This document shows positions 11,433 to 21,887 of a DNA stretch of 64,000 nt, one piece after another. Numbering within the stretch: the stretch's first letter is position 1; every line of letters starts with the position of its first letter. Both the position numbers and the translations under genes were made by a program. The notes beneath the pieces were generated by a model. It was not told where the DNA came from and ran no database searches. It saw only the letters and a program-made list of their open reading frames with translations. Where the stretch lies: positions 68,560,501 to 68,624,500 of the forward strand of contig CM059585.1 of assembly GCA_030407085.1 (NCBI GenBank). The letters run 5' to 3'. Source of the DNA: Trichopria drosophilae. Lineage: Eukaryota > Arthropoda > Insecta > Hymenoptera > Diapriidae.

Positions 11433-11915
11433 TGAATGTCAAAACAAACAATAAAAACAGCAATAAATAATGTTAATAGGCTAATTAATGTCAGATAAAT
11501 ATGAATTCATGATCGTAAATATACCTATCATTGCCATGTGAGGTAGGTGCGTGGTCGGACGTAAACTAAAACATAAGGGGACCCTCCGGCGTGAAGGTGA
11601 GGTAAGTCATGGTTCAACGACCTGATACGTTAGTGCTTAGTGGTTAGTTGTTCTATAAAGAAATAATAAAGACCGTACAAAATCCCCATAATTGGGTAAT
11701 TAATGTCAGATGAGTGTCAATAATGATGATTTATTGTAAGTTTATATACAATAAACAAATAATAAAGACGCTTATTGTTTCGCAACCAGCAGGAAGGGTT
11801 AATAAATAACTGGAACTTCAAATTGTTTTATTAATTTCCACATTTATTTCTTCCTTAATAGGTTGCTCAGTGTTCAACAGTGTTCGCGTCAAAGGCCGGG
11901 AACGAAGTGCCGGCG

Positions 11916-12730
11916 CACAGTAGGACGGAACGCTAAAAAAACGATCGGTGGGCCGCTTTAAGCGAATTTACGACTAAAAAAATTCTGTAACGGCCATTTA
12001 GCAGGTTTTGGTATGTATTTTGAGAAACGGTTTCCCTTCGAAGGTTTCTCCCTGCAATTAATATCATAAACACACCTATAACACAGCAATCAAAATGGTC
12101 ATATCTTAAAATCGACTCTAAATCATGACTAATGTATTCAATTTCTATGTAATTTATATTTACTATAGTATGTACATTTTTTTGGAGGTTGCTGGTTTTG
12201 AATCTGATGTTAATATTAAAAAAATCAAAATGGCGGACCTAATATGACCAGGAGAAATGTTGGAATTTTCTCCATTCTCTAAAAATAAATTTTCGTGTAG
12301 TTTTGAATGTTGTTTATGAAGAACTTGAAGTTGAAATTTACATATTTAGAAATGGCGTATGAGAAATGCAGAATTCGATGTTAAAATTTAAAAAAAATAA
12401 AAATGGCGGATTCAGTATGACAGGAGAAATTTTGAAATTTTCACCATTCAGCTAAAAATACATTCTCGTGTAGTTTTGAAAGTTGCTTATGAAGAATTTG
12501 AAGTTGAAATTTCAACAATTAAAAATGGCGCATGAAACGTACATAATGTGATGCTAAATTAAACAAAATATCAAAATGGCGGACCCATTATGACAGGAGA
12601 AATTTTGAAATTTTCACCATTCAGCTAAAAATACATTCTCGTGTAGTTTTGAAAGTTGCTTATGAAGAATTTGAAGTTAATATTTCAATAATTAAGAAAG
12701 GCGTATGAAACATACAGAATCCGAGGATTA
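11916..12730 (+). repeat. Left long terminal inverted repeat of the Transib-like element
   Basis: Begins CACAGTAGGACGGAACGC and pairs with the right arm to about 12.73 kb. It includes three tandem units of about 172 bp, each starting near AAAATGGCGGA (12229, 12403, 12574). Confidence 0.8.
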
Positions 12731-13009
12731 CCGACGGATTTTACAAAATTCCATTAAAAAAAATATTTATTGGTCAAAAAGATCTTTTTAAGGGGCAAAA
12801 CATGTTTTTATGTATTTATAAACCCTGCTTTCTCTTTTTATTATGATTGCTATTAAGCATAATGAAAAAGTTATAAAAACAATATTTTGTCATAAAAAAT
12901 GCGCCACATGTAAGATGTAATTTGCTTCATAAAAAATGTCTATACAATGCAGAGGACATATCCAACAAAAAAATTGGTGGTAATAGAAATTTACACTTAA
13001 TGTAACGTT

Positions 13010-13661
13010 TAATTTTCACTAGGATCATCCTCGTTAACCTCACTATTACCACTAACTGTCTTGTTTAAAAGCAATCGATAAAAATTGTATATTAAAAATT
13101 TTATCATTTATTCAATTACACTTTTCATATTGCTGAAACGAAATGTTCAAACTTTCATTATCTGCAAAAGCAAATAAAAGAATCAAAAAAATTAATTCAT
13201 ATTTCTTACGTCGAAGTTCAACGTTGTAATTTTTTATCATAGTTGATCCTACTTGATTTCTCATCAGTTGACGATTGTTATCTACTAGTTAGCTACTTTT
13301 ATAATTCAATATTTTTTTAGACGTAAAAAGATCAAACAATACCTGGCATAGGATCCGGATTTTCCTCTATTGGGCATACACTGAACTTAATCTCTCCTTC
13401 CAGCCAATTAGCATGACGTTTTTCAAAATGCGAAAAATTACGAAAATTTTTCGGTAATTTTTTGGATTTATCACGGAAATTATTAAAGAAGTTTGTTCTT
13501 AATTTTTCTTTAATGCCACTTTCACTCGTCTCACAAATAACAAATTCGAAACTATTCTTTATGTAAATTGTCACAGCCTCATTTTGTTTATTTTCCTTAA
13601 GTTTACTACAGTTTTTTAATACAGAAAATATATCTTTATGTTTGACTGTTATCTCAAACAT
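13010..13661 (-). pseudogene. Transposase N-terminal relic inside the Transib-like element
   Basis: A 109-codon minus-strand frame (13661-13332) starts with ATG. Its C-terminal half includes FFNNFRDKSKKL and FEKRHANWLEGEI and ends at an AG/GTATTG-type donor after PDPMPG. The spacing of an aromatic/basic block and a Trp-Leu pair recalls, from memory, the N-terminus of the same family whose C-terminus lies at 3110-4060. Near 13080-13010 another minus-strand stretch ends in an acidic tail (GNSEVNEDDPSEN and stop), a possible last exon. Everything between is missing, including the catalytic residues. Its position between Transib-type TIRs supports a transposase origin. Confidence 0.4.
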
Positions 13662-14580
13662 TATTAATAATTCATCGACACTATATTTGCATGTATCGAA
13701 TGCTACTTTACAATAGTACTAAAAACTTTTACTGTCATTTCATATAATTCTTGTTTGTTTAGAATCATGTGGACTGTCGAAGGTTAATTTAAAATGTTAC
13801 GTTTTTTGAAACAAAAAATAATTAAAAATTATATACAAAATTTTATACAAAATTATATACGTGACATTATTTTCGGGTTAATAGATCAACAACCGATAAT
13901 AACAATAACAGTTGAATAACCTAATCGTACAAATGAATCGTAAAAATAAGACAATAAAACTGTTACTCATTGTGTGGAATTCAGTAATGCTAGAATAAAC
14001 AGTGTAAAATTTTTTCCTGACCTATTAAATTTTTCATTTTTTTTTTAATATAATTTTTTAAAATTAGCTTCTGGGACACTTCGGTCGAAGTGGAGGGTTC
14101 AAGAAGTATAATAAAAAAAAAATGTGTTTTATGTTCACGCTAGCGTTTTTTAATTGTTAAATTAATTTAGAAAAATGTAGTAGCCTTTTTTTTTCGAAAA
14201 AAAAAAAAAATTTTTATTTAGTCAGTAATGCATTAGGCGAAAACTAGAGGATTTTTCAAAATGTCTGGAGACGTTCGGTAACTTCGTACAATGCTCTGAC
14301 TAGTGTATCCTTCAGATTGCAATATATTAAATAACACGTTAGAGATAATAATGCACCTATTAATGTTGTTGAAGATCTATAACATAATTCACCCGTATTA
14401 CGGTTTAATACGTAAAATGAAAAGAAAAAAAAAATTTAAACGATTTAATTTTCTTGGATATCTTTAAAAACATAATCTATATCTTCAGAGAACATATTGG
14501 CTACGCAATGTTGATTTGTGAAAAATCAATGTCCAGTTCATTGTCGTTTGTAATCACCAAAGCTACACGACATTGTATTT
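13662..14580. other. AT-rich core of the Transib-like element
   Basis: Poly-A/T runs (14176-14214, 14424-14437) and no coding frame of interest; no DDE transposase segment was found. Confidence 0.5.
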
Positions 14581-14589
14581 TTAGATGAA

Positions 14590-15465
14590 GAAAATTTCGA
14601 CATTTCTGCTGGTCATACCGAGTCCGCCATTTTGATTTTTTAAATTTTATCCTCGGATTCTATATGTTTCATATGCCATCCTTAATTATTGAAATTTCAA
14701 ACTCCAAATTCTTTATAAGTAACATTCAAAACCACAAGAGAATGCATTTTTAGCTTAATGGAGAAAATTTAAACATTTTTGTCTGTCATATTCAGTTGGC
14801 CATTTTCATTTTTTAAATTTTGTCCTCGGGTTCTGTATGTTTCATACGCCATTCTTAATTATTGAAATTTCAACTTCAAATTCTTCATAAGCAACTTTCA
14901 AAACAACACGAGAATGTATTTTTAACTGAATGGAAAAAATGTCAATATTTCTGCCAGTCATACTGAATCCGCCATTCTGATTTTTTTTTTAATTTTAACA
15001 TCGAATTCTGCATTTCTCATACGCCATTTCTAAATATGTAAATTTCAACTTCAAGTTCTTCATAAACAACATTCAAAACTACACGAAAATTTATTTTTAG
15101 AGAATGGAGAAAATTCCAACATTTCTCCTGGTCATATTAGGTCCGCCATTTTGATTTTTTTAATATTAACATCAGATTCCAAAACCAGCAACCTCCAAAA
15201 AATGTACATGCTATAGTAAATATAAATTGCATAGAAATTGAATACATTAGTCATGATTTAGAGTCGATTTTAAGATATGACCATTTTGATTGCTGTGTTA
15301 TAGGTGTGTTTATGATATTAATTGCAAGGAGAAACCTTCGAAGGGAAACCGTTTCTCAAAATACATACCAAAACCTACTAAATGGCCGTTACAGAATTTT
15401 TTTTTAGTCGTAAATTTGCTTAAAGCGGCCCACCGATCGTTTATTTAGCGTTTCGTCCTACTGTG
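14590..15465 (-). repeat. Right long terminal inverted repeat of the Transib-like element
   Basis: Reverse complement of the left arm, ending GTCCTACTGTG at 15465. It carries four of the 172-bp units (TCCGCCATTTT-type boundaries near 14625, 14795, 14965 and 15145) against three in the left arm. Confidence 0.8.
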
Positions 15466-16166
15466 CGGCGTCTCCTGACTTGATGCTGCGCGTCGTCGCT
15501 CCCTCCCCCCATCGGCCAGTCTACTCCCCGCGCTTCTGTCTCCGCACTCGCGTCGACCACGCCGCTTCCCCGTCTCCCCATCTCTAGATTATGATTTTAA
15601 TAGTTTTTAATTAAGGGCCCTCCTTTAGGGTGCTTCTCCCCTCCCCCCATGCCCGTCCACAGCCGGAATTGTCTCGGGGAACCTGGTTCCCTGAACTATG
15701 GTGACCCGCATGTCAGAGCATAGCTCCACGGTGGGATCGAAGGGCCCCGAATGCCATGCACTCGGGCCTGGTCGGCGTAGGCCATGGTCGGATTTTCATC
15801 CTCCTACGCAGTGTGAGTGCATGAGCGGAGGAGAGAGAGAGAACAAGATAAAGAGACAATAAACAAAGTAAATTTCATCGAGCTCGGGGAAGCAACTTGG
15901 TCCTCTATAAACAACGAGCCTATACATTTAAAAATAAAGGAAAACCGACAATTCTTCGAATTTATATAAACATTTCGGTCAAACTTTTGGAGCTCGCTCC
16001 AATACATAAATTCGATCGCATACTTTTAAATAAAGAGTCTTTTTTACGCTATTGCGTGTCGCAACAAAAATTAGTTCACATTTTCATTTCGCAATAATAA
16101 ATACGGTGATAATAATTATAATAATAGTAAATAAAGCCGGAACATCCTCCCCCTCTACAAATTGCT

Positions 16167-16535
16167 TCAATTTGTACCTTCTGCGACGATCTGTATCAGT
16201 TTATGTGTTGGCCGTAACATCTCGCCTGTTCTTGTTTGCACTTTAACCACCCTGACTTGGCCGTCTGCATTGGGGTAAACTTCGATTACTCGTCCCGTCT
16301 TCCATGTATTCGGCGGAGCTTGCGTATCAGCGATCATGACTAAATCGCCTATTTTAATAGGATGCTGTAGTTCTCGCCACTTTTTCCGTGCTGTAAGCAC
16401 AGGCAGGTATTCCCTAAGCCACCTATGCCAAAAGGAGTCCGCGAGTGCTTGAGCTACTATCCAATGCTTTCTGGAGCTCTTCGCCTGTTCCTCGTATCGT
16501 CCTAACGTCTTTGCTCCAGATGATTCCCCAATCAA
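16167..16535 (-). pseudogene. BEL/Pao Pol C-terminal domain
   Basis: 122 codons of the region following the integrase core. They contain SFWHRWLREYLPVL, RKKWREL, GDLVMIAD, PPNTWKTGRV and the C-terminal RPTHKLIQI, all typical of Pao integrase C-termini (DUF5641-like). It overlaps the preceding integrase segment in a different frame: 'TPNHF' closes one frame and IGESSG continues in the other, so a single-base frameshift lies at about 16530. It ends at TAA 16169-16167, 22 bp before the PPT and LTR, the normal position for the end of Pol. Confidence 0.8.
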
Positions 16536-17351
16536 AAATGATTAGGAGTCAGGGCTTCTTCGTCTTTCACGTCGACAGACACATGGGTAAGAGGGCGGGA
16601 GTTAACAGAATGTTCAATCTCGATAAGCAGGGTCAAAAGCGTTTCGTCTGTTGGCGTTTGTTCCCGAAGTGCCGCATTTAACGCAATTTGAACAGATTTT
16701 ATAAGTCGCTCCCACGCGCCGCCCATGTGAGGAGCATGAGGAGGTATGAACTCCCATTAAATTTTTTTGTTTAGCGCATAACCTTTAAGCTCGTCTTTAT
16801 CGATCGCCGTTATTCTGTCCGCAAGTTCAGCGCTCACGCCCTTGAAATTTGTGCCGTTATCGCTATACACAATGGCTGGGATGCCTCTCCTCGCGGCTAA
16901 CCTATTTAAGGCCATGATGGCGGAACTAGCATTTAACGTATAAGCAAGCTCTAAATGTATTGCCCTCGTGGTCAGACACGTAAAGAGGACACCCCAGCGT
17001 TTCTCGCGACGATGCCCTACTCTTACAATCACTGGGCCGAAGTAATGCGACCCCGCAGTGAGTAAATGGGCGCTGCCTGTATGCCAATCTACTCGAGGGA
17101 AGCGTAGCTATCATAGGATTTACCGGTTGGGCCCTGATTAATCTACATCGTAAACATTTGCTAACGACTGATCGGAGAGAACTTCTAATTCCTACAATAT
17201 AAAATCTTTGTCTTAACTCGTTTACAATAGTTTCGTTGCCCCCGTGAAAATTTCGCTTGTGATAGTTATCTATCAGAAACCTCGTCGCGACATGTTTCCC
17301 GTCTAAAATAATAGGCTGGTTATCCACTTTCCCTCCAAATGTTTCCAGCAC
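16532..17351 (-). pseudogene. BEL/Pao integrase (zinc-binding and core domains, broken)
   Basis: The N-terminal HHCC region is visible (H in NYHKRNFHGG, CLRCRL) at 17280-17130. The core follows in another frame with FTCLTTRAIHLEL and YSDNGTNF (second catalytic Asp), ending at a TAA near 16757. The next segment, beginning APHMGGAWERLI, carries the region with the third catalytic Glu. A frameshift near 17050 falls where the first catalytic Asp is expected, and I cannot see that Asp in either frame. Function would be strand transfer of element cDNA into the genome; the copy is dead. Confidence 0.8.
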
Positions 17352-17357
17352 GCGCCC

Positions 17358-17939
17358 TTAGGCTCTCATTAGCCCTTGATCATCGATAAATATTGCGAGA
17401 CCCGCAATTCGACTTCCCTTTTTAATGTTTTTACCGCTTTTAAATGCCGATAATTCGTTCGCAAAACAATCGTGTTGAATGATTCGATACCAATATTCTT
17501 CGGCATTTTTTATAGAAGCAACAGATACCGGTAATCGAGGTTTCTTTCTCCATTTATCTATAGCCGTTTGAATACGATGTGCCACTAGAACCAGACCCTG
17601 CCATCCGAGAAGACGCATAGCTAATGAAACTGTCGACTCTATTTCATAACTAACACAAACAACGACTGCTTTTCGCGCTTCAAGGTTATCCATTTCTAAT
17701 TTTTCGCTTGGCCTGACGCTTGGTTCTTTTGGCCAAAGTTCCGGATGATCTCTTAAAAATAAGGGGCCATCCAGCCAACGATCGCTTAACTGAAGAGCAT
17801 GTTCGCTGGGTCGCGTAATTATGTATGCCGGATTCTGCCATCGCCATTCTGTACTTTTACTCATTTCTAATATTTGGCCCAGCCTATTCGCAACGAATGT
17901 CTGACGACTGAGCGATTCTCCTCTTATCCAGTGCAGCAC
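17358..17939 (-). pseudogene. BEL/Pao Pol segment between RNase H and integrase
   Basis: 193 codons continue from RNase H. They begin MLHWIRGESLSRQTFVANR, a pattern typical of Pao Pol after RNase H (W-I, F-V-A-N-R), followed by WRW and SDRWLDGPLFL. It overlaps the RNase H frame by 16 bases, showing a frameshift at about 17935, and stops just before the integrase HHCC segment. No catalytic residues are expected here. Confidence 0.75.
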
Positions 17940-18427
17940 AATCTGAGAATCGGACCAAAAAATCTTCGCGTTATTTCAATTTCTAACTCCGCGCCTATAC
18001 TGGTGGCCAACGCAGCGGCTAATACTGCGGCTTGTAACTCTAGACGCGGTATCGTGACGGGTTTTATTGGGGCTACACGGGATTTTTCTTGAATTATCGA
18101 TACGTGGGTGTTGCCTCCGAAAGAACTGAATCTCAGATATCCTACTGTCCCGTATGCTTTCAAGCTAGCATCGCAGAGTAAATGCAACTCCACTGCGTTA
18201 TATTTTTCACGGATGGGGGTGTAACAACGCGGCACGGAATAATTTTTGGCAGTCTGCAGGTTTTTAAGCCAAGCTAGCCACGTGACAAATTCGTCGTCCC
18301 TCAATTGCTCATCCCAACCTATTCCACTCCTCCACACATCCTGCATGATTAATTTCGATTTCCGCGGGGATTTCTTTGAGAACTCGCTCGTCGTTGGATG
18401 CCCAGCTATGCATCGGGAAATTTGCAC
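17924..18427 (-). pseudogene. BEL/Pao RNase H domain
   Basis: Contains HLLCDASLKAYGTVGYLR (first RNase H Asp in a C-D-A-S context) and PVTIPRLELQAAVLAAALA with the catalytic Glu, both standard Pao RNase H signatures. It degrades the RNA strand of the RNA/DNA hybrid during reverse transcription. A frameshift near 18340 separates it from RT, and another near 17935 from downstream Pol. Confidence 0.8.
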
Positions 18428-19796
18428 GTGCGTTTATTTTTATTACGTCGCGAATATCGTGCAATGCCTTATCGGCAGATTGGTAACTAACGGAGAAGTC
18501 GTCCATATAACTGTTTTTTACGGCTCGCGGGTGGGTATTTTCGAATCGCCGAGCAATTTCATACTTTATGAAAATCGCACTACAAGGCGATAAGGTTGCG
18601 CCGAAAATCAGGACTTGCATCTCATATTCGTCTGGTTCTCGGTCGCGATCTAGTCCACGCCAAAGAAACCGTTGCGCTCCGCGGTCTTCTTCTCTAATTT
18701 TTACGCGCGAAAACATGTCCGATATATACCCCTTACAAGCGACAGGGTATTGCTTGAAACGAATTAGAACCCCTGGGAGAGTTTGCAATAAATCGGGGCC
18801 GGAAATTAACTGGTCATTTAGACTGACGCCCGAGGTCTTCGCAGCGGCATCGAATACCACCCGCACCTTTCCCGGTTTGTTCACGTTTTGAACTGCGAAA
18901 TGCGGTAAATACCACGTGTGTACTAGACCCGAGTTTTTCTCGACTTTAATCGCGTAGTTGTTACTTACGAATCGTTCACTCTCTTTATTGTACAAATTTG
19001 CTAGGTTTTTATCGCGATCTAGTTTCTTTTCTAGGGAAATTAAACGTTTTCGAGCTGTCGCGTAACTATCCACGTTCGGCGCATTTTCGGTTTTCCATAG
19101 CAATCCCGTCTCCCAGTGTGTTCCTAAGTACTTGCTCGTTTCGCGTAATAATCGTGTAGCGCGAGTCTCTATGTCCAGAAATCCGCCGTTTAACGATGTT
19201 CCGACCGCGTCAAGGCGAAAATATGCTGTCATCAATTGGTCAAATTTTTTGTTAAAATCACCGGGCTTCGTGTACGTTTGAATACTTAACACTTGCGCGC
19301 AATGCATTTTGGAATTGCTTTTTCGACGTTTATCCGAGCCGTGCAAAACCCAGCCGATCCGCGAGCGAGACAATCCGAGTCCCATGTTTTCAACTTCCCG
19401 GAATTCACGTGTAACTATGATTTCCCAGTTGTCCTGTCCCAAGAGCAATTTTGGTTCCCCTGAACGATACGAGGTTATTCGAATGCCGGTTTCATTTGCG
19501 ACTGTTTGAGACGTCTCCTCGGACACTGATTGCGTAGGAAGAATTAAATTTCTCACGGCTATGGCTCCCGATACTACAAATCTACTGTTTTCCACCTCGA
19601 TTTCAAAATTTACCTTTTCACTACGCGATATGAGTGTTTCCCTAGCGTGAATTACCTGCAAGTAAATCCTAGTGTAAGGAACTCTTAACCCTACCCGTCG
19701 CGCGATATTTTCGTCTATAAGTGTAGCTGTAGAGCCATTGTCCAACAACGCATATGTATTACAAAGACCCTGCGGTCCTATCAACTTTATCGGCAA
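18309..19796 (-). pseudogene. BEL/Pao protease and reverse transcriptase
   Basis: 495 codons. Near residue 15 YALLDNGSTATLID provides the retropepsin-type D-(N)-G-S active site. The RT follows with VVFDAAAKTSGVSLNDQL, YISDMFSRV (motif A Asp), QRFLWRG, a FGATLSPC block and SYMDDFSVS (YxDD catalytic box) at about residue 435. Individual RT motifs are intact, but the frame runs into a frameshift near 18340. It lies in the same frame as the upstream Gag zinc-knuckle ORF, separated only by a TGA at 19829-19827, so Pol may have been reached by readthrough or that stop may be a later mutation. Confidence 0.85.
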
Positions 19797-19826
19797 TATT
19801 TTTAATAAAGTTTTGTCCTCTCCTAG

Positions 19827-20711
19827 TCAAAATAAATTATTTGCAGAATTCTCTATAATTTCCTGATCTGTCGCGATATCTTTATTAGCAGAATTGTTCG
19901 GATTGTTCCGATTTAAGGCCAGGAACTTTCCTCGGTGTAATAAGGTATGATGATTAGGCTTTTGACACGTTGCACAGCGCGCATCTACCTGACAGTGTCG
20001 AATCATATGTCCCGTACCTAGGCATTTGTAACAAAAACCGAGCGAGTTCGCAAGAAATAATCGCCGCTTCAGGGTTTTACGTATAAACCGTTGACATTCT
20101 GGCACTAAATGACCTGTTCGTTTGCAGAACGCACACGTAACCCTATCACGCCTATCGGCTATTTCGTTAGGATTCGGAATTACCTCTCGAGTTGATGCAT
20201 GAGCCACGGTGGCCTTTATAGCGCGAACACCCCTTTTTTCGCGAACTTGCATCCTATCGTACTTAGGCAGCAACGTGCTTGGTCCAAATATGGCGTGCGA
20301 CGACACCAATTCCGTCTCCTTATGCAAAAATTGAGCTAATCGTTCTAATTCGGTTCGAGTGTCGTAGGCATGTTTCTCCTGCCTAACAAAGGCATGTTTT
20401 AATGCCGCTGGCAATTTTGACCCTACGTTCGCCACCAATTCAGGATATTCTAGTTGCGCTGCCAAATCTAACGATCTCATTGCTGTGACTGCATTAAATA
20501 ATCGGGTCTCGAACTCAGTCATGTCCGTGCTCGAGACATTCAAATCGGGTAAACATTTTATACCACGCAAAATATGATCCGATAACAAGTTTTTGTCGTA
20601 ACAGAGCTCAAGGGTTCTCATTATATCGCCTGCGTCGCGTCCCGCAGCCAACAACGTCTTTACCGCATCTCGAGCCCCACCGTGCAGTGCGTCGTGTAGT
20701 TGTATGGTCAT
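19827..20711 (-). CDS. BEL/Pao Gag, capsid-like and zinc-knuckle part
   Basis: 294 codons. The N-terminal half is a helical Gag region (LHDALHGGARDAVKTLL, LSDHILRGIKCLPDL). The C-terminal half has three Cys/His units: CAFCKRTGHLVPEC, CYKCLGTGHMIRHC (both C-x2-C-x4-H-x4-C) and CATCQKPNHHTLLH. It would package element RNA into virus-like particles. The frame ends at TGA 19829-19827 and then continues open into protease/RT without a frame change. Upstream, at about 20712-20760, the reading frame is disturbed, so the first ATG (20711) is likely not the ancestral start. Confidence 0.75.
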   Translation of the reverse strand: MTIQLHDALHGGARDAVKTLLAAGRDAGDIMRTLELCYDKNLLSDHILRGIKCLPDLNVSSTDMTEFETRLFNAVTAMRSLDLAAQLEYPELVANVGSKLPAALKHAFVRQEKHAYDTRTELERLAQFLHKETELVSSHAIFGPSTLLPKYDRMQVREKRGVRAIKATVAHASTREVIPNPNEIADRRDRVTCAFCKRTGHLVPECQRFIRKTLKRRLFLANSLGFCYKCLGTGHMIRHCQVDARCATCQKPNHHTLLHRGKFLALNRNNPNNSANKDIATDQEIIENSANNLF

Positions 20712-20759
20712 TGTCGATCATCATACGCGCCGAATTCTTTAGCCACATCGAAGGCTCTC

Positions 20760-21791
20760 TTAAAATGAGTAAAAAAAAAATTGGTAATTTTTCTTCGCGT
20801 ATGTTATTTTATTGACAACGTTCGAAACGTTGTCCCTCTCCGCGTTATGTCTACACACGTTAACGGCCCTTTCCAGGGCATCAGCTATACGCACTGCAGG
20901 GTCGTCCCAAGGATTACGAGTACGGTCCGGCGAAATTCTACGAGCTGAAGCGTCCTCGTTAAAATTCGAACTCCGAGACGTTACGATGCTGCGAACCGAC
21001 GTTCTCGGAAGTGATGATCCACGGCGGATCGACCTATCTCCATGAACCGACGCGTCACGGCGAATCGACGCACTACCGCGTACCCGCGCTCGTTCTTGGT
21101 TCGATGCTTCACGGCGGTTCGACGCGTCGCCATGAATCAAATGTGTTTCACGAAACAATAAATCATGACGGACCGGCACTGCTTTTCGAACCAGCGCAAC
21201 ATTGCGGACAGACGCGTTCCCGCGAACCGACGCCGTTTCATGCAACGACGCATCATGGCGGACCAACGCGTCCCCGCGAACCGACGCCGCTTCTCGCAAT
21301 GACGCATCATGGCGGACCGACGCGACCCCGCGAAACGAAACCGTTTCTCTCGAGATTGCATCATGGCGGACCGACGCGGCACTGTAAATCGTCGCGGAAG
21401 GCACTTCGGGAATCACATTGTCTAGCCAAACGCTTACCTTTTCGATAACGTTGGCATTGACCCGTTGACCTTCCACACCTTCCTCGATTAGGGCGCCGGG
21501 GTTCGGAGATGCAGCTAGCGTTTTCCTATTTTCAAATACTGCAGGTATCCATTGGGAATTTCGTCTCTGCTCCACGTTTAAATCAGCGTCTCTTTGGGCA
21601 TTGGAAACTTCCATTCGAATTGACGCCTGACGACTTTCACTGCTTCCGGATACAAATTCCGCTTCCTGGACAGCTTGGCGTCTTGGACCTCGTTTCTTTC
21701 CTGTGTCCTTTCGAACAGCTCTCGTCTTCTTCGCTTCAGAGGCTCCCGCCTTCTCTGGGATGTGCATTGCAGCACGCTTGCGGTTGGCCAT
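20760..21791 (-). pseudogene. BEL/Pao Gag N-terminal region with an internal minisatellite
   Basis: 343 codons, basic and Ser/Arg-rich. The start at 21791 is about 100 bp inside the LTR, close to the PBS. After a Lys/Arg-rich N-terminus (KKTRAVRKDTGKKRGPRR), residues 140-290 consist of degenerate repeats of an Ala-Ser-Val-Arg-x-Asp type. At DNA level they correspond to 54-bp units (GCATCATGGCGGACC at about 21249, 21303 and 21357). The frame is lost after residue 340 in a poly-T/A tract near 20770, in the same register as the downstream Gag ORF but with stops between. I do not recognise the repeat domain. Confidence 0.6.
21030..21390. repeat. 54-bp minisatellite in BEL gag
   Basis: Tandem, partly degenerate 54-bp units (18 codons), each containing CATCATGGCGGACC and GCGAACCGACGC. 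All three frames are open through the array, which explains the overlapping shadow frames here. Confidence 0.75.
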
Positions 21792-21859
21792 TTTGCAACA
21801 CTCGCGGACTCCGAAAACGGATTATTAATTTATACTTCGATTAACCCTTCCGAAATCCG

Positions 21860-21887
21860 GCACTGTTCCCGGGTTTCGGCAACAAAA
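21860..21887 (-). promoter_or_regulatory. BEL/Pao primer-binding-site region
   Basis: Immediately inside the 5' LTR, the minus strand reads TTTTGTTGCCGAAACCCGGG. TGCCGAAACCCGGGA is complementary to a typical tRNA 3' end, placing the minus-strand cDNA primer here. Confidence 0.6.

Larger units (their letters stand above)
9700..11770. repeat. Dispersed repeat copy interrupted by the TTAA element
   Basis: 9700-9850 and 11433-11770 together match, in reverse complement, one continuous block at about 48785-49235. Shared words include GATAGGTCAGGGGTTAAT, AGTCATGGTTCAACGACC-like sequence and TCCCCATAATTG. The interruption at 9854-11428 is absent from the other copy. The repeat has no coding capacity and contains several AGGTCA/AGGTAGGT words. 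It abuts the BEL LTR at 11776. Confidence 0.75.
11911..15470. mobile_element. Transib-like DNA transposon, 3.55 kb, CGGCG target duplication
   Basis: The element is 11916-15465. Both ends read CACAGTAGGAC inwards, and CGGCG lies at 11911-11915 and 15466-15470. The undisrupted LTR at 22014-22024 has a single CGGCG, confirming a 5-bp duplication. Five-bp GC-rich targets of CGNCG type and CAC-starting ends resembling the V(D)J heptamer (CACAGTG) are known Transib traits. Terminal inverted repeats are very long, about 0.85 kb, and contain tandem repeats of about 172 bp. The 12.8-14.6 kb core holds only a short minus-strand ORF and no catalytic DDE region, so this copy is non-autonomous. Confidence 0.7.
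11776..16144 (-). repeat. BEL/Pao 3' LTR (left), split by a Transib-like insertion
   Basis: LTR sequence occupies 11776-11915 and 15471-16144, about 814 bp without the insertion. It aligns with the right LTR from 21888. It keeps a segment of about 140 bp (15808-15955, containing a GA-rich run) that is missing from the other LTR. Confidence 0.85.

Noticed and set aside
20812..21448. Several plus-strand frames opposite BEL gag
   Set aside because: Shadows of the 54-bp minisatellite, open in every frame.
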